A DNA stretch of 61,224 nucleotides from Pedobacter borealis DSM 19626 (GCF_000708285.2 NZ_JAUG01000043.1:1-61224), one strand, 5' to 3'; positions 10,658 to 20,995 are shown, counted from the stretch's first letter. Notes: generated by a model not told the origin, from the letters alone. Made by a program: numbers and translations.

Positions 10658-10776
10658 TGATGAAACATACCTTCAATAATTATAGACAGATGAAACCATC
10701 ATGGGCATACCTCTCCCAAACAAAAGTGAATATGTCCGTGATAGCTTCATTACCGATAAAAAACAATTATATATCA

Positions 10777-12450
10777 ATGAAAAAGACAAAAATAGCACTC
10801 TTGGGTTCCATCATTGCCACAGTATTTTTTATCGGCTGTGCTAAAGATAAAGGAAACTATGATTATCAGGAGCAAAATGTAGTTAAGATTGCGACAGATC
10901 TGGATAAGGTAGACCGGAATGTGTTCATTACAGCTGATTCGATAAATCTTAATCAAAATGACAGCTTAAAAGTAAGGCTTAAATTGAATCAATCTATCGG
11001 GACAGCGAATAATTTCGATTATGAATGGATAATTACACAATATGTGCCATCGAATGCTAATCCGCCAAAATCTATTTTGGGCACAGGAGCACAATTGGAT
11101 ACCAAAATAATCTTACCACCAAATTTATACCGCTTGGTTGTTAAACTTGCCGATAAGAACTCCGGAATTGCTTATTATAAAAGTTTTGCCTTAAATGTTT
11201 CGGCAGCTACATGGGGTAATGAAGGTTGGTTGGTCTTGCAAGATATGTCGACCGGAGATGGTGCAGATTTATCGGTAATTACCACAAGGGATGGATCAGT
11301 AAAAGGTAAAGTATATGATAATGTCTATTCCATTTTTAATCAGCATAAATTACCTAAAGGCACTTACAAAGTAAATGTATTAAGTTATGCAACCGCCATG
11401 CGTTTACAAAGAGTATCATTTTTTTATCCTAATGGAGGTTTAGAAGTAAGAGGTATTGATTTTGCAGATTCAACAAGAGCTGATAGTTGGTTTGTCACAA
11501 CACCAAGTGCAATAAACTTTCAGTTAAACGGGTCCGCTGGAAGCAGTAGTGCAGGATGGGAATATATCATCAATAACAATCAAATTTCATATCGACAAGT
11601 TAACGCGCTTACGGTTAAAGCGCTACCAATCTATTTCAACCCACCTTTTATTGGAAGTTTTAACCTTAGTCCATTTGTGATTAATTCCTCAAATAGCGAC
11701 GCTTATTTTACTTTGTTTGACAAGACAAATCGTTGTTTTCTACTGCTTAGAGCCGATAATAATACCTTCGTTCCTGCTAATCCGGATTTGCCCAACAAGC
11801 ACTTTGTGAATTATGCAGGAACTACGGCAGATTTACATCCTACAACGGGTTCAGGCTTTGATTTAAATAACATGAAGCATGATTTAGTCCATGCAGAAAA
11901 TGCGCAACCCATGACAACTGGAAATGGGTATTGGAATTGCATCTTCAGAAACAATACTGGTGATACCACAAATTTAATTCAGTTTCAACGTGCGATTGCC
12001 TATAAAAATGATTTTAGAACGGGTCGTTATCTTTTAAAGCCAGCAAACTGTCCAGGGATTAATTCTGCTACCTTATTTGCAAGTCCAACTTATTTGGCCT
12101 TGCCAGGGGGATCACTTTATTACGTCAGCGGAAATATCATCTACAATTGTAGCATCAAAACATTGGGAACTTCAACAGCCAGTGCTGGACTAACTTTCCC
12201 AACAGGCACCGTAATTAAAGTCATGAAAATCTTTAACTCAGGCTATGCTGCCACAAATCTTCCCTCAACAGAAGGTAAAGTCCTTGTTGTTGCTACAGAC
12301 GAAACTTCGAGCGGGGGAGGCCATCGGGTTTATTTCTTTAATCTAAATGCCACAGGAGGGATTATTGGCACGCCATCAAGCCCCGCTGATCTTTATACAG
12401 GCTTTGAGAAAATTACAGACCTAGTATTTAAGAAGGCATTAGGAAAATAA
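10777..12450 (+). CDS. PKD-like family surface lipoprotein
   Basis: The coding frame is open from 10657, but the ATG at 10777 gives a clean lipoprotein signal (MKKTKIALLG..FFIGC, Cys at residue 21), so a 557-residue protein is annotated. The N-terminal part starts CAKDKGNYDY and contains a segment of alternating strands resembling the PKD-like domain of Bacteroidota lipoproteins (YEWIITQ, then LYRLVVKLADKNSGIAYYKSFALNVS). The C-terminal two thirds resembles a propeller-like repeat region with EGWLVLQDM and GGSLYYVSGNIIYNC. No enzyme motif is visible. Such proteins usually follow DUF4843 genes and are probably part of the surface capture machinery (inference). The 52 bases before the start closely resemble those before the TlpA gene at 17793. 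Confidence 0.78.
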   Translation: MKKTKIALLGSIIATVFFIGCAKDKGNYDYQEQNVVKIATDLDKVDRNVFITADSINLNQNDSLKVRLKLNQSIGTANNFDYEWIITQYVPSNANPPKSILGTGAQLDTKIILPPNLYRLVVKLADKNSGIAYYKSFALNVSAATWGNEGWLVLQDMSTGDGADLSVITTRDGSVKGKVYDNVYSIFNQHKLPKGTYKVNVLSYATAMRLQRVSFFYPNGGLEVRGIDFADSTRADSWFVTTPSAINFQLNGSAGSSSAGWEYIINNNQISYRQVNALTVKALPIYFNPPFIGSFNLSPFVINSSNSDAYFTLFDKTNRCFLLLRADNNTFVPANPDLPNKHFVNYAGTTADLHPTTGSGFDLNNMKHDLVHAENAQPMTTGNGYWNCIFRNNTGDTTNLIQFQRAIAYKNDFRTGRYLLKPANCPGINSATLFASPTYLALPGGSLYYVSGNIIYNCSIKTLGTSTASAGLTFPTGTVIKVMKIFNSGYAATNLPSTEGKVLVVATDETSSGGGHRVYFFNLNATGGIIGTPSSPADLYTGFEKITDLVFKKALGK

Positions 12451-12568
12451 TCTTTAACCATTATCAATATTAATATACTTATTCCACTTATCAAACCACA
12501 TCAATCAATCTTAAACTGAAAAATAGTGATAAGAGCTTGATTGCTTGTTAAATAAATAATACATACAA

Positions 12569-15085
12569 ATGAAACCAAAATTTATCAAATTAAAATTCAT
12601 CCCCTTGCTAATCGCGTTATTCGCATTTCAGACAAGCTTAGCGCAAGATTCTGCTGCGGTGAAGAAACCGGCAATGGTGAAATTGAAAGCTTACAATGAT
12701 GTTATTACCGCTAAAGCGATTTCGAAGTCGGGGTTTTTTAAAGTGCACATTGTGGATGATCATTATTACTTTGAAATTCCAGATTCTTTATTGAACCGCG
12801 AGTTTCTATTCACTACCCGATTGTCAAAAGTTCCAACTGGTAGTCCAAGATTTGGGGGTGAAATGGTGAATGCCATGATTGTGTCCTTTGAAAAAGCACC
12901 TAATGATAAATTATTTGTTCGTGCAGTCACAAATGTTGCGCAAAGTAATCCATCAGATTTCATTTCTCGTGCCTTAAGAAATGCAACAGTAGAACCTATT
13001 ATTATGGTTCTCGACTTAAAGACACGAGGAACAGACGGTAAATCGTCGGTGGTAGATTTTGCTGATTTTTTCCTGAAGGATAACCTGATTTCTGGGTTTG
13101 ATGCAGACATGAAAAAACAAATGGGAACTGGATCTCCTGCTGCAGACAGATCCATGCTTTTATCTATGGAAGCTTACCCGAAAAATATTGAGATTAAATC
13201 AATGAAAACCTATAGCATCGGAGGTGCGCCTGCTAAACCTGCCGATGGAGCTGATCCTGGGGCGGCAGCACCAGCTACCGCAAGCGTTGGGATTACATTT
13301 GAAATCAGCAACTCTGTAATGATTATGCCTAAAACCCCAATGAATGTACAGGTTTATGACCCTAGGGTTGGTTATAGTTCAGGAAGTTATCAAGTTTTTT
13401 CTGATGATCAACAGCAGGTAGATTTGAAACGCTTTATTTCCAAAAACAGATTAGAGGTAAAACCAGAAGACCTTGCCCGTTACAAAGCTGGAGCACTGGT
13501 AGAGCCAAAGGAACCTTTGATCTATTATGTCGATCCTGCAACACCGAAGCAATGGCGACAATATATCATCGCAGGTATTAATGATTGGAATGAAGCTTTT
13601 AAAGCAGCTGGTTTTAAAAATGCAATTGTAGGCAAAGAATGGCCAGAAAATGATAAAACCATGGATTTGGAAGATGCTCGTTATCGCGTAGTTCGTTATT
13701 TCCCTTCTGTTAATCCTTTCACGATTAATCCCAAACTAAGCGATCCGCGCACGGGCGAAATTTTGCAAACCTATATCGGATGGTCGCATAGTCAGATTAA
13801 AACGCTCCACGATTGGTATATGATACAGGCTGGCCCCGTTGATCCTAATGCGCGTTCAATGAAGTTCAGTAATGAGCTAATGGGCGCTTTAATTAGGGCT
13901 CAAATTAGTCGTAACGTAGGCTTTACATTGGGCTTACGTGAAAACTTAGGAAGCAGTTCTACAATTCCAATCGCTCAATTAAGAGATCAGAAATGGTTAG
14001 CAAATCATCCATTTAACAATTCTATTATGGATCTTAACTTCTATAATTACGTAGCTCAACCGGAAGACAAAATTTCCAGAAAAGGATTAATTCCAGGAAT
14101 AGGCGATTATGACAAATGGGCTATCAAATGGGGATATAGCTATACTGGTGCCAAAGATTTTGAAAGCGATAAAAAAATCCGTTTAAAATGGATACTTGAT
14201 CAAGCCAAAACAGGTTCAAAGCTATGGTTTGCAGGTGATCAGGGCGGAAATACTAATGATCCTATCGATCCAAGTGTACAGTGGGCAGATTTAGGAAACG
14301 ATCCAATTAAGGCGAGCGAATATGGTCTTAAAAATCTGAAAGTAGCGATGGCCAATTTGATTAAATGGACAGTTACCGAAGATGATACCTATTACCCTAC
14401 TTCAGATTTATATTATACCATATGTGACCAGTTTTCTTTCCTTATGCGCCACGTTTATTCAAACGTAGGAGGAGTTTATACAACGATTAAAAGCATAGAA
14501 CAAGATGGAGATGTTTATGTGCCTGTACCTAAAGCAACTCAGAAAGCTGCGGTAGCTTTTTTAAATAAAGAAGTGTTTGATACGCCAACATGGATCTTTG
14601 ATCAGAATGTCCTTAACAAATTTAAAAAACCTGCTAAAAAGGAGCAGTTTCAAAAGATGCAGGACAATACCTTATATTATTTAATTAACACAAATCGTCT
14701 TTTCAGGATGAACACCACCACAATGCGTTACGGAAAAGCAAACACTTATACTGTAGATGATTTATTCACTGATTTAAATAATGGTCTATGGGGTGAATTA
14801 AAAAGCCACGAAGCCGTAGATAGTTATAAACGTGTCTTACAAAAGGCCGCGGTAGGTTATATGCTTAAATGTGCTCAGGAAGGTGATAAACTTCCAGATC
14901 CATCTAAGCCGCTTGCTGAAGATTTAGGAGGTACAGATGTGCCTGTTGTTGTGCGTATGCATTTGAAAAAAATCATGGATCAGTGCAAAGCGGCAATTCC
15001 TACTTATCAAGATCCGGTAATGGTGGCCCATTTGGAATATGTATCAGGAAAAATCGATAAATATTTAGATCTGGATAAAAAATAA
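12569..15085 (+). CDS. zinc-metalloprotease paralogue (DUF5117-type) with its active site lost
   Basis: This 838-residue secreted protein has a signal peptide ending LAQ near residue 25 and aligns over its whole length with the neighbour at 15118. It belongs to the large Bacteroidota DUF5117/DUF5118 zinc-dependent metalloprotease family. The segment that should read HExxHxxGxxH is instead RNVGFTLGLRE at residues 448-458: the first His is Arg, the catalytic Glu is Asn, the second His is Phe and the third His is Glu. The following Met-turn segment SIMD and the rest of the fold are intact, and no frameshift or stop is present. It is therefore predicted to be a maintained non-catalytic protein, perhaps a binding partner or regulator of the active paralogue (inference). 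The family call is strong; the role is unknown. Confidence 0.88.
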   Translation: MKPKFIKLKFIPLLIALFAFQTSLAQDSAAVKKPAMVKLKAYNDVITAKAISKSGFFKVHIVDDHYYFEIPDSLLNREFLFTTRLSKVPTGSPRFGGEMVNAMIVSFEKAPNDKLFVRAVTNVAQSNPSDFISRALRNATVEPIIMVLDLKTRGTDGKSSVVDFADFFLKDNLISGFDADMKKQMGTGSPAADRSMLLSMEAYPKNIEIKSMKTYSIGGAPAKPADGADPGAAAPATASVGITFEISNSVMIMPKTPMNVQVYDPRVGYSSGSYQVFSDDQQQVDLKRFISKNRLEVKPEDLARYKAGALVEPKEPLIYYVDPATPKQWRQYIIAGINDWNEAFKAAGFKNAIVGKEWPENDKTMDLEDARYRVVRYFPSVNPFTINPKLSDPRTGEILQTYIGWSHSQIKTLHDWYMIQAGPVDPNARSMKFSNELMGALIRAQISRNVGFTLGLRENLGSSSTIPIAQLRDQKWLANHPFNNSIMDLNFYNYVAQPEDKISRKGLIPGIGDYDKWAIKWGYSYTGAKDFESDKKIRLKWILDQAKTGSKLWFAGDQGGNTNDPIDPSVQWADLGNDPIKASEYGLKNLKVAMANLIKWTVTEDDTYYPTSDLYYTICDQFSFLMRHVYSNVGGVYTTIKSIEQDGDVYVPVPKATQKAAVAFLNKEVFDTPTWIFDQNVLNKFKKPAKKEQFQKMQDNTLYYLINTNRLFRMNTTTMRYGKANTYTVDDLFTDLNNGLWGELKSHEAVDSYKRVLQKAAVGYMLKCAQEGDKLPDPSKPLAEDLGGTDVPVVVRMHLKKIMDQCKAAIPTYQDPVMVAHLEYVSGKIDKYLDLDKK

Positions 15086-15117
15086 TTGAATAGTCATTAT
15101 AACGATAAGATATTCCA

Positions 15118-17637
15118 ATGAGACTTAAAATAATATTTCTTGGGTTGTTAACCTGGTGTTGCAATACATTGATGGCCCAACAGGATAAGGTTCAGAAAAT
15201 TAGTGCTGAAACTGAAAAAAGCAGTGTTAAACCAATTAGTTCAATCGTAACAAAAGATACTGAACGTAAAATGGGTTTGATCAATATTTATAGAAATGGC
15301 GATAAGTACTACTTCGAAATTCCAGACGCCATTTTAAAAAGAGAGCTTTTGGTAACCAATTGGTTGGTAAAAGTGCCTGGTGGTAGTCCGAAATTCGGTG
15401 GCGAAATTATGAATACAAGAACCATCTGCTTCGAAAAGGGATTCGGCGGAAAAATGATGCTAAGAATAATTAGCACAGTTTATCAGGCAGATTCAACGAG
15501 TACCATTTCAAAGGCTGTTGCGATTTCAAACATTAATCCTATTGCGATGGTATTTGAAATCAAGGCCAAAGGAGAAGATGGTAAGAGTTCGGTAATTGAC
15601 GCAACAGATTTTCTGCAAAAAGAGAATACTTTTACCATGCTAAGTCCGGAGGTTAAACAAAGAATGTCTATCAGCGGTATTGCTTCAGATAGAAGCTATA
15701 TGAAAAGTGTAGCCTCTTATCCTACAAACGTAGAGTTGAAAATGGTTAGAACTTATGCGGCATCAGCAGGAACTCCAGCTAAACCAGGAGCCCCCGCAAC
15801 GCCTGCAATTGAAGCAGCTAGAATTGGTGGTGCAATTACGTTAGAGGTATCAACTTCTATTTTGTTAATGCCAGAGAAACCGATGATGCCCCGCCATTTT
15901 GACCTCCGAGTAGGTTATTTTGCAAATTCATACCAACCAATTTCCGATGCGCAACAGAATTTTGCACCAACAACTTTTATTGTCCGCTACCGTCTAGAGC
16001 CAAAGGCAGAAGACATGGCCAAATACAAAAGAGGCGAATTGGTAGAACCAAAGGAACCTATTGTGTATTACCTTGATCCAGCCACGCCGAAACAATGGCG
16101 TAAATATTTAATCGCAGGTATTAACGACTGGAATGAAGCATTTAAAGCTGCGGGTTTCAAAAATGCAATTATTGGCAAAGAGTGGCCAGAAAACGATACG
16201 ACCATGAGCTTAGAAGATGCACGTTATAAAGTGTTACGTTATTTGCCTTCTGATGTTGCTAATGCCTATGGTCCAAACATACATGACCCGAGAAGCGGCG
16301 AAATTTTACAGAGCTATGTAGGTTGGTACCACAACGTGATGAGCTTAGTACATGATTGGTATATGGTACAGGCAAGTCCAAATGATCCTAGGGCACGTAA
16401 GATGAAGTTCAGCGATGAATTGATGGGTGAACTGATCCGATTTGTATCATCACATGAGGTTGGGCACACTTTGGGCTTAAGGCATAACATGGGAAGCAGT
16501 AGCTTAACGCCAGTGGAAAAATTAAGAGATAAAAAGTGGGTCGAAGAACATGGTTTTGCCAATTCTATTATGGATTATGCGCGTTTTAACTATGTAGCAC
16601 AGCCAGAAGATAGTATAAGTACAAAAGGTATCATGCCACGCATCAACGATTATGATAAGTGGGCCATTAAATGGGGCTATACTTATATTGCTGCAAAAGA
16701 TGATTTGGAGGATAAAAGAATAGTTTCTAAATGGATTACCGACAGCCTTAAAGCAAATCCAGGGCTTTGGTTTGGTGGTGAGGGTATGAACTTTGATGCA
16801 CGTTGCCAATCAGAGGATTTAGGTGATAACAATATGAAAGCCAGTGAATATGGTATTAAAAATTTGAAGTATGTTCTGGCACATCTTCCCGAATGGACAA
16901 AAGAAGACAACGACCTGTACAATAATCAAACGAAAATGTATCTACAGGTAGCCAATCAGTTTGTAAGATATGCGAATCACGTCGTAAAAAACATTGCTAG
17001 TGTTTATGAAACCTACAAAAATCCAGATCAACCTGGCGATGTTTACGAATCTGCACCTGTTGAGAAGCAGAAGGAAGCAGTAGCTTTTCTAAACAAGAAT
17101 GTACTTGAAACACCTTATTGGTTGCTAGATCCAAATTTGTTAAATAAAATTGGTAGCCCTGTTCGCGCTGGTGGGGTGCACACACTTCAAGATCTGATTC
17201 TAACGCAGATGTTAAGTGATCGCGTATTCAATACCTTGAACTTCATGCAACAGCGTTTTGGAAAAGAAAAAACTTATTCGATGAACGAATATTTAACCGA
17301 TTTGAAAGAAGGCGTGTGGAGTGAACTAAAAACGAATAAGCCGATTGATATGTATCGCAGGGACATACAAAAAGGTTACGTCGCCAACATATTGAGGTCG
17401 ATCAAAGAAGCCGAAGCTGGCACGAATGCAATAGGATTGCTATTTGGTGGGCCGTTAGCAGAAGAAGTGGCACCACTGACCACCAATTCAGATATCGGCA
17501 GTGTTTTAGCCCTTCATTTGAAAAACTTACGTAAAGAAATTTTAGTAGCTGCGGAATCGGCTAGCGACACAGATTCGAAAGAACATTTATTGTTTGTTGC
17601 GAATCAGATCAAAAACAGCCTTAAAAATCAGTTCTAA
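15118..17637 (+). CDS. secreted zinc-dependent metalloprotease (DUF5117-type, metzincin-like)
   Basis: This 839-residue protein has a signal peptide ending LMAQ near residue 21. The zinc site is the complete metzincin-type motif HEVGHTLGLRH at residues 446-456, with H446, H450 and H456 as ligands and E447 as the general base, followed by a Met-turn (SIMDYARFNYV). These features predict an active endopeptidase in the periplasm or at the cell surface. The gene lies 32 bases after its inactive paralogue, and both share long identical stretches such as YLDPATPKQWR.YLIAG and FKAAGFKNAI.GKEWPEND. With the SusC/SusD genes upstream it fits protein or peptide processing. Cleavage of a leader peptide from the modified peptide of the neighbouring island is an alternative, untested role. 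Confidence 0.92.
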   Translation: MRLKIIFLGLLTWCCNTLMAQQDKVQKISAETEKSSVKPISSIVTKDTERKMGLINIYRNGDKYYFEIPDAILKRELLVTNWLVKVPGGSPKFGGEIMNTRTICFEKGFGGKMMLRIISTVYQADSTSTISKAVAISNINPIAMVFEIKAKGEDGKSSVIDATDFLQKENTFTMLSPEVKQRMSISGIASDRSYMKSVASYPTNVELKMVRTYAASAGTPAKPGAPATPAIEAARIGGAITLEVSTSILLMPEKPMMPRHFDLRVGYFANSYQPISDAQQNFAPTTFIVRYRLEPKAEDMAKYKRGELVEPKEPIVYYLDPATPKQWRKYLIAGINDWNEAFKAAGFKNAIIGKEWPENDTTMSLEDARYKVLRYLPSDVANAYGPNIHDPRSGEILQSYVGWYHNVMSLVHDWYMVQASPNDPRARKMKFSDELMGELIRFVSSHEVGHTLGLRHNMGSSSLTPVEKLRDKKWVEEHGFANSIMDYARFNYVAQPEDSISTKGIMPRINDYDKWAIKWGYTYIAAKDDLEDKRIVSKWITDSLKANPGLWFGGEGMNFDARCQSEDLGDNNMKASEYGIKNLKYVLAHLPEWTKEDNDLYNNQTKMYLQVANQFVRYANHVVKNIASVYETYKNPDQPGDVYESAPVEKQKEAVAFLNKNVLETPYWLLDPNLLNKIGSPVRAGGVHTLQDLILTQMLSDRVFNTLNFMQQRFGKEKTYSMNEYLTDLKEGVWSELKTNKPIDMYRRDIQKGYVANILRSIKEAEAGTNAIGLLFGGPLAEEVAPLTTNSDIGSVLALHLKNLRKEILVAAESASDTDSKEHLLFVANQIKNSLKNQF

Positions 17638-17654
17638 GGATAATAATAATATTT

Positions 17655-17687
17655 TATCGCATGCCTAAAAACCATAGGCATGCGATA
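17655..17687. repeat. perfect 13-bp inverted repeat between protease and TlpA genes
   Basis: A 13-base stem (arms 17655-17667 and 17675-17687) with a seven-base loop lies 18 bases after the protease stop. There is no T-run after it, so it is a strong hairpin that may attenuate transcription or protect the 3' end rather than a classical terminator. Confidence 0.6.
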
Positions 17688-17792
17688 TTTAAACATTAAA
17701 TGGAGTGAAACAAGCGAGAGCATGCCGCTGTAAAGCTGCAATGAATATGCTCATAATAGCTTCATAAACGATAAAACTCAAATTATATACAA

Positions 17793-19190
17793 ATGAAAAA
17801 ATTACTAGCATTTTTGTTGTTATTTACGTGGGGTGCATTGGAAGCCAATGCCAGTACCGGTAAAGCCACCTTAAATTTCACAGTTTATGGTAATACACAA
17901 AGCGGATTGTTTCTCTATCAGCTAAAAGATGGCGAGCCTCTCAGTTTAGGCTTTAAACGCCCTGACGAAAAAGGAATGTTAAAATTTGTTGTTGATGTGA
18001 AAGAAGGGGTTTATTTTATCAAAAAGGCTGGTGGTAAGGAACTGAGTTTTAATTATCCCATCTATTTAAAAGCAGGTGATCAGAAAAAAATCAATTGTTA
18101 CGCCGGTACACTTTCGTTAGATTACGATAGCTGCATCATAGACCAGCCCAATATAGAAACAAAGTATCTAGCTACTTGGTCAACAGTTTTTAATCAATAC
18201 TGCAAATTCGCAAAAAACAGAGCTAATCAGCCTTATGCCAAATATAAGGAGCTTGAAAAATTTGCTGCCACCTTTTTACAGAAAAGCAAAACAACAAATG
18301 TTTATTACAATCAATTATTGGCAGACAAGGTTGCAACCGATCTTCAATATCTTGTAGCAGCAAATTTCTTCAATTTTGGAAGTCGGTTAAATATTGAATA
18401 TGATAGCAGCGCAACGGTGCAACCATTTTACAAGCCGCTGATGGATCCAAAAATTGTATGTAATCCTCGATTACTCCATTCAGAACATGGCATGCAAATG
18501 CTCAATTATGTTTTTGCATTTTGGAAATTCAATCAAACGAGAAAAATGATAACACTAAATTTTTCATCTTTCGCTGCTAACGTTCCATTAATTTGTAACA
18601 ACGAAGTTAAAGCGGTCTATTTAGCTTATCATATGCGGGCTTTAAGAAAGTATGAAGATTTTGTAAACTACATTCAACCCTATAAAGCATTATTTAATTC
18701 AACGGAACTTAAAGCGGCTTACCAGAAAAAGTATGAAGAACTTTATCTCTTTGCAAATGGCACTCCCGGGTATAATTTTGCATTAAAAGATATAAATGAC
18801 AAAGTTCATACTTTAGCAGAGTTCAAAGGAAAAGTGGTCATTATCGATTTATGGGCTATGTGGTGTGCGCCATGCTTAGCCGAGAAACCGGTGATGGCGA
18901 AAATAGAACACGAATATTACAAAGACAGAAACGATATTGTATTTATCGGGATCTCGGTTGATGGCTTATCTCGAAAAGACGTTTGGAAAAATTTTGTCGT
19001 TAAAAAAGGCTTTGCTACTTTGGAATTATTATCAAACGCCACTGAATCTATCCATAATTATTATAAAGTTGAAGGTATCCCAAGATTTTTAATTTTTGAT
19101 CGTGAAGGAAAAATCGTAACCGTTGATGCACCAATGCCTTCAAATCCTGCTTTTAAAAAGCTATTAGATGAAACATTGGCCTCAAAGTAA
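17793..19190 (+). CDS. secreted TlpA-like thioredoxin-fold protein (WCAPC)
   Basis: This 465-residue protein has a signal peptide of about 20 residues (ending ANAS), a long N-terminal region of unknown fold (about 22-320) and a C-terminal TlpA/AhpC-TSA-type thioredoxin domain from about residue 325. The redox motif is WCAPC with C358 and C361, preceded by GKVVIIDLWAMW and followed by the cis-Pro segment GIPRFLIFDREG. It probably reduces or exchanges disulfides, or acts on other thiol substrates, in the periplasm. TlpA proteins with long N-terminal extensions often accompany SusC/SusD-peptidase loci. It is followed after 29 bases by a second member of the same type. The specific partner is unknown. 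Confidence 0.88.
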   Translation: MKKLLAFLLLFTWGALEANASTGKATLNFTVYGNTQSGLFLYQLKDGEPLSLGFKRPDEKGMLKFVVDVKEGVYFIKKAGGKELSFNYPIYLKAGDQKKINCYAGTLSLDYDSCIIDQPNIETKYLATWSTVFNQYCKFAKNRANQPYAKYKELEKFAATFLQKSKTTNVYYNQLLADKVATDLQYLVAANFFNFGSRLNIEYDSSATVQPFYKPLMDPKIVCNPRLLHSEHGMQMLNYVFAFWKFNQTRKMITLNFSSFAANVPLICNNEVKAVYLAYHMRALRKYEDFVNYIQPYKALFNSTELKAAYQKKYEELYLFANGTPGYNFALKDINDKVHTLAEFKGKVVIIDLWAMWCAPCLAEKPVMAKIEHEYYKDRNDIVFIGISVDGLSRKDVWKNFVVKKGFATLELLSNATESIHNYYKVEGIPRFLIFDREGKIVTVDAPMPSNPAFKKLLDETLASK

Positions 19191-19219
19191 TTTAATCCAC
19201 AAAAACTAAAGACAATAAA

Positions 19220-20995
19220 ATGCAATACAAAAAAGTTTTTCTCTTGGTTTGTTGTTTCCTATGGGCGACCGTACAAACTTTTGCACAAGAAAAAGTTAAT
19301 ATCATCGGACAGCTCACCGTTAGAAAGCATGCTGAAATCTCGATAGTAAGTAATGTTGCCGGTTCGAGAAGGGTAATTGCGACTTATTTCACAAATCCCA
19401 ACAATGAGAAGTTTTCGTTCTCTATTCCTTTTCGCGCTGATGCGACCTATCAAATAAAGGTCGTTATTATGAAAATGGGACACTTAAGATTGGAAGTAGA
19501 TCGTGGAGCTACATTTCCGTTACAATTTCAGGCAAAACAAAATATAAATGTGGTCTTAAATCCTTCGAATTTTGATGAAAAGACAGGGAAAGGCATAGAG
19601 GTGGAAAGAAAACCTTCCAGATATTCAACTGCATTGCTAAATGGCACCTTAACCAATTGGAAATATGGTGGAGATCTAAACATAGAAAGGGTAGTAGAAG
19701 GCCGTTCAGAGAAAATAGAGACTTTTAGTACAGAAAAGGGTGGCACTTATTTTAGCTTATTGGTTCCAGTACAAGAAGAAGGCTTTTATTACCTGTCGAA
19801 TAGTAGATGGAAAAAGCGTATATACCTTAGACCAAATGATCAAGTTTCATTAAATATTGATGGTACATCGGGAGTGAAAGCTGATTGGACGGAAACGACG
19901 CCCGAAAATAGAGTGCTAGATAATTGGGCACAACTTATTGAACCTGCATCGCATTATGGCTATAAGTTAGAGCAGAAATATAGTGCTATTTTAGATTCAG
20001 CAGCATTTAGTTTAGCCTACCAAACTCTTCAACCAAAAATTACAGTCTTTTTGAAGGATGCCCAAACGGCCAATGTTAAGTTTAACCAGTCGTTTAAAAC
20101 AGTAGCACAGTTAGATAACAGTTTGCTTATTATGCGTTCCTTGTTAAACTTGGCTGGCAAGAAACACTTATTTTGGTTACCAGCTAAAGAGTTTTCAAAT
20201 GTGCCAGCTTATTATAGCCAGGTACTTCATCAAAACAAAATCAGTTCCGCAAATTTGCTGCTGCTTGGAGAAGGGAGTGAGTATCTAAATTTGTACGCCA
20301 AGTTTAGTTTAAGTGAACTAAGCGAGCCAAAAAGACAAAGTCTAGGCGATGAGGAGAAATTACAATATATGATGAATACTGTCTCCAATGAAACATTAAA
20401 ATCATTTTTATTGAAGTCGCAATTGGAAGAATTTAGTATTAATAATTATAGCGAGTTCAAACAAGTATTTTTGCCTTTTGCAAAGTATGCTAAGCCAGAA
20501 TCGGTAAAGCTGAAATATAATAACATATTGGAACAGTTTGCTCCAGATACAGCTTTTATAGGCAAATCGGCAGCTGACTTTATATTGCCAGATGTAAATG
20601 GTAAAATGGTTTCAATGAAAGATTTTAAAGGCAAAGTAATATTTATTGATGTTTGGGCTACCTGGTGTGGTCCTTGTAAAGCACAAATGCCTTTCTTGAA
20701 AGAAGTTGAACAATCTTATCAAGGAAACAACAATGTGGTGTTTGTAGGCATCTCTTTGGATGCCGATAAGGATAAGCAAAAGTGGTTGGGTATGATCAAG
20801 GAAAAAGAACTTGAAGGTGTTCAGCTATTGGATAATATTGGTAAGTCTTTTGGTAGGAAATATAAAATTGGTGCAATCCCTAGATTTTTATTAATTGACA
20901 AGAAAGGTAACTGGGTAGAGGTTCGTTGTCCCTTACCTGAAGATAAAAATAGGTTGAAGGCTTATATCGATCGCGAACTTAAGAAGGGAATTTAA
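19220..20995 (+). CDS. secreted TlpA-like thioredoxin-fold protein (WCGPC)
   Basis: This 591-residue protein carries a signal peptide ending FAQ near residue 22, beta-rich N-terminal domains (about 23-210), a helical middle and a C-terminal thioredoxin domain from about residue 450. The active site is WCGPC with C483 and C486 in DVWATWCGPCKAQMPFL, and the cis-Pro segment is GAIPRFLLID. Domain order matches the previous gene, but the N-terminus is longer and carries an extra beta domain. The two genes are 29 bases apart and probably cotranscribed. A periplasmic redox role is well supported; the substrate is not known. This is the last gene before a strong hairpin and the repeat-rich gap. Confidence 0.88.
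   Translation: MQYKKVFLLVCCFLWATVQTFAQEKVNIIGQLTVRKHAEISIVSNVAGSRRVIATYFTNPNNEKFSFSIPFRADATYQIKVVIMKMGHLRLEVDRGATFPLQFQAKQNINVVLNPSNFDEKTGKGIEVERKPSRYSTALLNGTLTNWKYGGDLNIERVVEGRSEKIETFSTEKGGTYFSLLVPVQEEGFYYLSNSRWKKRIYLRPNDQVSLNIDGTSGVKADWTETTPENRVLDNWAQLIEPASHYGYKLEQKYSAILDSAAFSLAYQTLQPKITVFLKDAQTANVKFNQSFKTVAQLDNSLLIMRSLLNLAGKKHLFWLPAKEFSNVPAYYSQVLHQNKISSANLLLLGEGSEYLNLYAKFSLSELSEPKRQSLGDEEKLQYMMNTVSNETLKSFLLKSQLEEFSINNYSEFKQVFLPFAKYAKPESVKLKYNNILEQFAPDTAFIGKSAADFILPDVNGKMVSMKDFKGKVIFIDVWATWCGPCKAQMPFLKEVEQSYQGNNNVVFVGISLDADKDKQKWLGMIKEKELEGVQLLDNIGKSFGRKYKIGAIPRFLLIDKKGNWVEVRCPLPEDKNRLKAYIDRELKKGI

Noticed and set aside
12569..15085. Possible pseudogene or sequencing error in the first metalloprotease
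   Set aside because: No stop or frameshift exists, and the active-site changes involve several two-base codon differences with intact surroundings. It is better described as a non-catalytic paralogue.
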